In this document: positions 58,490 to 64,000 of the stretch, piece after piece | Position numbering within the stretch: position 1 is the stretch's first letter | How the letters are laid out: each line of letters opens with the position of its first letter | NCBI GenBank assembly: GCA_963753545.1 | Contig: CAVWCQ010000008.1 | Span: 2,480,001 to 2,544,000, forward strand | From: CAVWCQ01 sp963753545 | GTDB lineage: Bacteria > Chloroflexota > Anaerolineae > Aggregatilineales > Aggregatilineaceae | DNA: 64,000 nucleotides | Direction of reading: 5' to 3' | Translations under genes and position numbers: made by a program | Notes under the pieces: generated by a model | What the model saw: the letters and a program-made list of their open reading frames with translations, nothing else | Database searches by the model: none | What the model was told of the DNA's origin: nothing

Positions 58490-60089
58490 TTGTTGAGCCA
58501 GTATCAGCAGCGGTTTCTTTACCTCGCTGTATTCGCCGGGGGCATGACAACACTTGCCGTCGAATTTTCCGCCTCCCGTTTGCTGGGCAGCATCTACGGA
58601 ACCAGCAACATCGTCTGGGCCAATATCGTTGGCCTGATCCTGATTTACCTCACCGCGGGCTATTTCATTGGCGGGCGTTGGGCGGATCGCTCCCCCCATT
58701 ACACGACGTTTTACCGCCTGATCGCCTGGGCGGCATTTTTTAGCGGTGTCGTTCCCCTGATCGCCCATCCGATCCTGCGGGCGGCGGCAAAAGCCGTCGA
58801 AGATATCAACGGGGCTGTTACGGTTGGCTCGTTCATCAGCGTCGTCGTGTTGTTCTCGGTTCCGGTTACGCTGCTAGGCTGCCTTTCCCCCTTCTCGATC
58901 CGGCTGGCCCTGTCCGATGTCAACAAGGCGGGCGGGACCAGCGGGCGGATGTATGCCATTTCGACGCTGGGCAGCATTATCGGGACGTTCACGCCAGTGC
59001 TGATCCTGATTCCCCAGGTTGGCACGGCGCGTACCTTCCTAATCTTTGCCGGGATCCTGCTGGCAGTGGGATTGGTCGGGCTTGGCGATGCAGGATCGCC
59101 GGGCAGCGCTCAAAATGCTGTGGATGCCGCTGCTGCTGATCCTGCTGGCGGTGATCGAGCTGCGCGGGCCAATCCGTCCCGCCCCGGCTGGCATGAAGCT
59201 GATCTATGAGGATGAAACGGCCTACAATCTGGTGCAGGTGGTCGAGGACAAAGCCGGGTATCGCTACCTGCTGCTCAACGAGGGCCAGGGCTACCATTCC
59301 CAGTGGCATCCCACCGAGATTTATTATGGCCGCACCTGGGATTTTTTCCTCGCTGGCCCCTATTTTAACGCCCCGCCCTATACGCCGGATCGCGTGCAGC
59401 GTATTGCCATTATCGGTTTAGCGGCAGGAACCATTGCCCGCCAGTACGATGCCGTTTACCCCGGCCTGCCGATGGATGGCATCGAAATTGATCCGGGCAT
59501 TGTCGAAGCCGGGCGGCGTTACATGGGCATGACCATGCCGAATCTGAACGTCCTGGTCGAAGATGGCCGCTTCGGCCTGAACGAACTGCACCACACCTAC
59601 ACCATGATCGGCATTGACGCCTACCGCGTGCCGTATGTGCCCTGGCATCTGACCACCGTCGAGTATTTTGAGGAAGTGCGCGATCACCTGGCCTCGGACG
59701 GCGTGCTGACGATCAACGTGGGCCGCACCGAAACGGATCGGCGGCTGATCGAAACCATGACGCGCACGCTGCTAGAGGTGTTTCCGACGGTACACACGCT
59801 CGACGTACCAAATTCGTACAACACGATTCTGGTCGCCACTCGCCAGCCCACCACATGGGATAATCTGCTGGCGAACCGCGACGCGATCCGCGCCAACCAG
59901 AGTACGCTCCTACCGTCAGAAAATGGCTGGCTGCTGCTGGCAGCGCTCGATCTCGCCAGCAGTTCCTACCATCCGACGGTAGCTTCTGGCACTGTATTCA
60001 CCGATGATCGCGCGCCCGTCGAGTCTCTGGTCGATTCGATGGTGATCGAGTTTTTGTTGAGCGGCGACGTGAAGGATCTGGCAAATTGA
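58490..60089 (+). CDS. Membrane-fused spermidine synthase-like protein (one-base frameshift)
   Basis: The N-terminal half has six to seven membrane helices, with TLAVEFSASRLLGSIYGTSN and LLGCLSPFSIRLAL. Near 59050-59100 one extra base moves the frame to AMQDRRAALKMLWMP, a further helix and a cytoplasmic SpeE-like Rossmann domain. That domain has YHSQWHPTEIYYG, IAIIGLAAGTIARQY, MDGIEIDPGIVEAGRRY and IGIDAYRVPYVPWHLTT. Such fusions are common but have no proven polyamine activity. The start is one of two adjacent TTG codons at 58490. It follows DUF58 by 15 bases. Confidence 0.8.
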
Positions 60090-60829
60090 GCAACGAAACC
60101 ACCTTGAAAAACACACCGGATCGCGTTTTGCCGGGTTGGCTGGTTGGGCTGATCGCCACGCTGATAGCAATTCTCTTCCCGGTGGTGCTGGTGCTGAGCA
60201 GCGTCCGGTTGGTGATGACCGAGGCGTTTTTGCAGATCGAATACCACCGCCCCAACTTCCCCGAAGATCGCTTCGGGTTTACGCAGGAAGATCGGCTGAA
60301 ATACGCGCCCTACGCGGTACATTACCTGACGAACAGCGCGGGAATAGACTATCTGGGCAAGCTCCGTCTGGACGGGGAACCGATGTTCAATGAGCGTGAA
60401 CTCAAACACATGGAAGATGTCAAAACAGTGACAAGTGCCGCTTTAGACGTTCTAGCAGGTCTGGGAATTCTGTTTATCGGCGGGATCGCAGTCCTGGCCT
60501 GGCGGCCTTATACCCGGCAAGCGCTGCGCCGGAGCTTGCTGGAAGGGGGGATACTGACGATTTTTGTGATCATCACCCTCGTTGTACTCGCCGTTGCCAG
60601 TTGGGATACCTTTTTCACTGATTTTCATCACCTGTTCTTTGAGGGCAATTCCTGGCAGTTCAGCACCAGCGACACGCTGATCCGGCTGTTCCCGGAACAG
60701 TTCTGGTTCGATGCTTCCCTGACCATCGGTGGGCTGGCGGTGTTAGGCGCGCTGCTGGCTATCGGCGGAGCGGTGCTGTGGGAACGCCACGTGCAGCACC
60801 GCCTTCCACCCGACACGAGCAGTCTATAG
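60086..60829 (+). CDS. Lit/TIGR01906 (DUF1461) family integral membrane protein
   Basis: The 247 residues have four membrane helices (about 18-45, 112-135, 150-172 and 210-232). The extracytoplasmic loop FFTDFHHLFFEGNSWQFS followed by TLIRLFPEQFWFD is the family signature. Lit in Firmicutes moves an acyl chain within the lipoprotein N-terminus; the present copy is only a family member, and lipoprotein acyl transfer is inferred. The start is TTG, overlapping the previous stop (TTGA). Confidence 0.78.
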   Translation: MSNETTLKNTPDRVLPGWLVGLIATLIAILFPVVLVLSSVRLVMTEAFLQIEYHRPNFPEDRFGFTQEDRLKYAPYAVHYLTNSAGIDYLGKLRLDGEPMFNERELKHMEDVKTVTSAALDVLAGLGILFIGGIAVLAWRPYTRQALRRSLLEGGILTIFVIITLVVLAVASWDTFFTDFHHLFFEGNSWQFSTSDTLIRLFPEQFWFDASLTIGGLAVLGALLAIGGAVLWERHVQHRLPPDTSSL

Positions 60830-61432
60830 ATAATCCCGCTCGATCACATTGCCTTTTTCATCGATCAGATAGCGGCGCGGCGTCCCGGTTGGGATTACGA
60901 GGTCCGGAACATCTTTGGCAGGAATATGATCCAGCTCGGTGACAAGTGCGCGCAGCGTGTTCGCATGAGCAACCAGCAGAACCGTCTCCCCGGCCTTCAC
61001 ATAGGGTTCAACGTGGATCTGGTAGTAGGGCAGCACGCGATCCAGCGTGTCTTTGAGGCTTTCACCCCCCGGCGGGCGAACATCAAAACTGCGCCGCCAC
61101 GCATAAACCAGATCGTTACCGATCTTCTCGGCGGCCTCCGCTTTGTTAAATCCCTGGAGCGTGCCGTAGTGCCGCTCATTTAAAGCCCAGTCGCTCACGA
61201 TCTGAATATTGGTCTGCCCAAGTTCCTGCAAGATGATCTGAAGCGTCTCCTGAGCGCGCTTAAGCGCCGAGGTGAAGGCGCGATCAAAACGATAGCCTTT
61301 TAACCGCTGACCGGCCTTTCGTGCTTCGGCCATGCCTTCTGCGGTCAGGGGGACATCCATCCACCCGGTAAAGCGGTTTTCTAGGTTCCAAAGCGACTGT
61401 CCGTGCCGGACCAGCATGAGCACGCCCGTCAT
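60824..61432 (-). CDS. gpmA: 2,3-bisphosphoglycerate-dependent phosphoglycerate mutase
   Basis: GpmA interconverts 3- and 2-phosphoglycerate by a phosphohistidine mechanism. The 202 residues include LVRHGQSLWNLENRFTGWMD (phosphoacceptor histidine), FTSALKRAQETL, ALNERHYGTLQG and the second histidine in LLVAHANTLRALV. The GN of the usual HGNSLRAL is AN here. The length is slightly short for the family (about 230-250). It converges with the Lit-like gene by a six-base overlap. An unrelated phosphoglycerate mutase, apgM, is directly upstream. Confidence 0.92.
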   Translation of the reverse strand: MTGVLMLVRHGQSLWNLENRFTGWMDVPLTAEGMAEARKAGQRLKGYRFDRAFTSALKRAQETLQIILQELGQTNIQIVSDWALNERHYGTLQGFNKAEAAEKIGNDLVYAWRRSFDVRPPGGESLKDTLDRVLPYYQIHVEPYVKAGETVLLVAHANTLRALVTELDHIPAKDVPDLVIPTGTPRRYLIDEKGNVIERDYL

Positions 61433-61457
61433 GTGTTTATTCTCCCCTAAGTCTCAT

Positions 61458-61491
61458 ATTAAAACGGGGCCTCAAGCCAAAGACCCCGTTT
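61458..61491 (-). terminator. Terminator between apgM and gpmA
   Basis: An 8-base stem aaacgggg / ccccgttt (61462-61469 and 61484-61491) lies 25 bases after the apgM stop. On the minus strand it is followed by TAATATGAG, so it is a moderate terminator. Confidence 0.6.
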
Positions 61492-61515
61492 GCCGTTAAG
61501 GTCGAGGAATTGATA

Positions 61516-62732
61516 TTACGCGCCAAACTTCGTCATGCGCTTGGCGTGAGCGAGAGCGACGGGCATCAGGTCAGCCGCCGGGAATTGTCCCAGACCGCCG
61601 CCGATGCATTCACGTTCCCCAAAGCGTTCCGCGCGATCCGTCATATGCGCACCCGGTGCCCACAGCAACGTGGGAACGGGATGCCAGCTATGTGACTTGA
61701 GCGCGGCAGGCGTGGAGTGATCGCCCGTCACAATTAACACATCGGGATTCATGTCCAGGATAATGGGCAGGGCCTGATCGACGCCCTCGATCACCTTGAC
61801 TTTGGCCTCAAAGTCGCCATCTTCGCCCCGGCTGTCTGTGTATTTGACATGGCAGAATACAAAATCGTAATCATTCCAGATGCGCGCGATATGTTTGAAC
61901 TCGTCTTCGGTTGTATCGTGGGCCGTCGTCTCGATGACATCCATGCCGACCAGCCGGGCCACGCCCTTATACATGGGATAGACGGCAACGCAGGCGGCGC
62001 GTAGTTTGTACACATCCGCATACTTAGGCAGCCCCGGTTCCATCGCGAAACCGCGCAGGGTGCACATATTCGCCGGTTCCTGGCCCTTCAGCCGCTTGCG
62101 CGCTTCTTCGAGCCACTGGTTGACGATCCTTGCCGTCTTTTCTGCGCGCTGGCTCCGTGGCCTTCGCGGTTAGCGGAGCCGCGCCCGTCACCTGGGGATC
62201 GGTGTCAGCAATCGCGCCATTCAAGCCTTCACCGCGCAGCACCATCGCAAAACGGTATTCTTTAGCGATTTCAATGTCTATTTTAACGCCGGGGATCGAA
62301 ATATCTTTGAGCAGAGCAACCCGCTTCGCGCCTTCTTCCGTCGAAATACGCCCAGCGCGGCGGTCACTGATCAACCCATTACCATCAATCGTGCAGAAAT
62401 TGCCCCGGATGGCGACATCACCCGGATTGACTTCCAGGCCAATGCCTGTCGCTTCCAGCACGCCGCGCCCGATGTCGTAGACCAGCGGATCATATCCAAA
62501 CAGGCCAAGATGCGCCGGACCGCTGCCCGGAGTCACTCCCCCGCGCGACAGGGATGCTCAGTCCGCTACAGCCCTCGCGCGCAAGGCGATCCAGGTTGGG
62601 CGTGTTAGCTGTTTCCAACTCGGTCATGCCGCCCTGTTCGCGAGGAAGCCCGCCGAGGCCATCCATAACAAGCATCAGAATTTTGCCGCCTTTATCGGTC
62701 GTCAAGCGCCGCATCAGTTCAAAATCTGCCAT
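61516..62732 (-). CDS. apgM: 2,3-bisphosphoglycerate-independent phosphoglycerate mutase, archaeal type (two frameshifts)
   Basis: ApgM is the metal-dependent, alkaline-phosphatase-superfamily mutase. The start, MADFELMRRL then ILMLVMDGLGGLP and ETANTPNLDRLA, is in one frame. One extra G near 62541 leads to the nucleophile region TPGSGPAHLGLFGYDP. One extra base near 62158 leads to AEKTARIVNQWLEEARKRL and PANMCTLRGFAM, TAHDTTEDEFKH, DFVFCHVKYTDSRGEDGD and VTGDHSTPAALKSHSWHPVP. The repaired length is about 405, normal for the family. Confidence 0.9.
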
Positions 62733-62790
62733 AGCTATTTATCCTTCTCTGAAATAAGGTGGAGAGGTGCCCAGACACACTTGGCCTCTA

Positions 62791-62820
62791 ATTTTATCGC
62801 GATGTGATCGTTGACAGCAA
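62791..62820 (-). promoter_or_regulatory. Putative promoter of apgM
   Basis: On the minus strand TTGCTG (62815-62820) and TAAAAT (62791-62796) are 18 bases apart, 59 bases before the apgM start. Confidence 0.4.
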
Positions 62821-62941
62821 ATCGTAGGCGAAATGAACTTGTGAAACAGACCGGGCAGCGATAAAATTCGGCCCCGTTTGGGGAGTGTGGGACGCTCAGC
62901 TTTAGCCTCTGTTATTCGTATCAGCAAGGTAGGAATGCCCG

Positions 62942-64000
62942 ATGCGGCAGTCGAAATATGCCCTCATCAAGTGGCTGACTCCAGGCCTGCGTATCAAGCG
63001 CTGGCTGGCCTTGCTCATGTTTGGAATCACCGTGCTGGCGATTGGCTTTGGCCAGCTCATCATCACCGTCTACCGGACGACCGAACTCCCGGATTTTCTC
63101 TATGTGGTGATGCTGCGCTTTTTGCCGCACTGGGCACGCGTCGGCGTGTTGGGAATAGTCGGTATCGGCGCGATCATTATTGCCCTCTACGAACTCAACC
63201 GCTCCATTCTGGCTCCATTCGCGGTTCGTCGCGGCGAACTCATTGATCGGGTTTACGCGCACAGCCGCCGCCAGCGCTCCCTCAAAGTGACGGCGCTTGG
63301 AGGAGGGAGCGGTTTGCCGAGCGTTCTGCGCGGCCTGAAAGTCTATACAAGCAACATCACTGCGATTGTAACAGTAGCTGACGATGGCGGCAGTTCTGGT
63401 AAACTGCGCCGCGAACTTGGCGTTCTGCCTCCCGGCGATCTGCGGCAGAACCTCGCCGCACTGGCCAATGATGAAGGTCTGATCACCCAACTCTTCCAAT
63501 ATCGCTTTGCCAGCGGCGGATTGGAGGGGCACAGTTTTGGCAACCTGTTCCTGACAGCCCTGGCCGACATCACTGGCAGTATGGATCGTGCGATTGTTGA
63601 AACGGAGCATGTGCTGGCGATTGAAGGGCGCGTGCTGCCCGCTACCCTGCAAGATAATGTCACTCTGGTGGCGGAAGTCCGACTGCCCGGCGAAACCCGG
63701 TTGCGGCGCATCAGTGGGTGAATTGCAAATTCCGCAGTCGGGTGGTAAGATTGAGCGCGTCTTTTTGCAGCCCGATCAGGTGCGCGCCTATCCCGAAGCA
63801 ATCCGGGCGATCTTGAGCGCGGATTTGATTGTGATTGGGCCAGGAAGTCTGTACACGAGTATCCTTCCCAATTTGCTTGTGTCAGGAATTGTAGAAGCCA
63901 TCCGCGCCAGCAGCGCGTACAAGGTCTATGTATGCAATGTAGCGACGCAGGATGGGGAAACGGACGGATTTACCGTCGCTGATCATGTGGTGGCGCTCGA
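62942..64000 (+). CDS. yvcK: YvcK/CofD-like protein (GlmR), partial and frameshifted
   Basis: YvcK binds UDP-GlcNAc and helps carbon flow into the cell wall. The first ~100 residues are an extension with two membrane helices (about 20-42 and 66-88). The CofD-like domain then begins VTALGGGSGLPSVLRGLK, with TVADDGGSSGKLRRELG and GHSFGNLFLTALADI. One extra G near 63717 breaks the frame after RRIS; the continuation is GELQIPQSGGKIERVFL, then LIVIGPGSLYTSILPNLLV and the DGETDGFTVADHV segment at the window edge. The membrane extension is known in some Gram-positives and Chloroflexota. The start follows AAGGTAGG. Confidence 0.92.

Noticed and set aside
57992..58768. A 258-codon minus-strand frame across the DUF58 / spermidine-synthase boundary
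   Set aside because: It spans two well-supported genes on the other strand and has no start signal or domain.

Overview
The window looks like a chromosomal segment of a bacterium of the Chloroflexota, probably near the Anaerolineae. This is inferred from gene content and from the 16S rRNA, not from a database search. The gene set is ordinary housekeeping for that group: nuoAB, an unusually N-extended RecG, a FakA/FakB block, a short adenylate kinase, FtsK, a bacterial Elp3 and an N-terminally membrane-anchored YvcK. GC content is moderately high. There is no transposase, integrase, phage gene or CRISPR array.

Layout. 1-720 (minus): the end of a complex I operon (nuoA, start of nuoB) with its own promoter. 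957-6650 (minus): one complete rRNA operon 16S-23S-5S without spacer tRNAs, with a good promoter, three boxA-like antitermination sites and long processing stems. 6780-17092 (minus): a long co-directional run of membrane glycosidase-like protein, ybeY, 7TM-HD phosphohydrolase (pgpH type), yqeY, HIT protein, mtaB, two related membrane/secreted beta-sandwich proteins, a TPR protein and a response regulator. 17283-36506 (mostly plus): ftsK, rpe, rpmB (minus), an Asp23-fakA-degV-degV-recG-coaD-coiled coil-rpmF run, fabD, glnA, moaB, tRNA-CAU, a GT-C-like membrane protein, a small unknown, adk and a membrane pseudokinase. 36540-39872 (minus): GH13-like enzyme and LCP protein. 39989-47595: lplA, DUF4230 protein (minus), elp3 (minus), a divergent Trm9-like methyltransferase coupled to mutY, a sulfite-oxidase-like molybdoenzyme and a ferredoxin-NADP reductase. 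47592-51484 (minus): moeA, FHA protein, housekeeping sigma factor and yceD. 51785-60829 (plus): a glycan block (rmlD-like, two GT2, rnhB, GT4), then moxR, DUF58, a membrane-spermidine-synthase fusion and a Lit/DUF1461 protein. 60824-62732 (minus): two unrelated phosphoglycerate mutases side by side. 62942-end: yvcK, cut by the window edge.

At least thirteen otherwise intact housekeeping genes contain one to three single-base frameshifts, mostly one extra base. No shared recoding motif is present, so I read these as assembly or sequencing errors and annotate the affected genes across their full span. The most interesting biological lead is the divergent Elp3 / Trm9-like pair, which would supply the two successive chemistries of mcm5U wobble modification. 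Next are the consensus promoter plus intrinsic terminator in the yceD-rpoD leader, the boxA/processing-stem architecture of the rRNA operon, and a predicted membrane pseudokinase.
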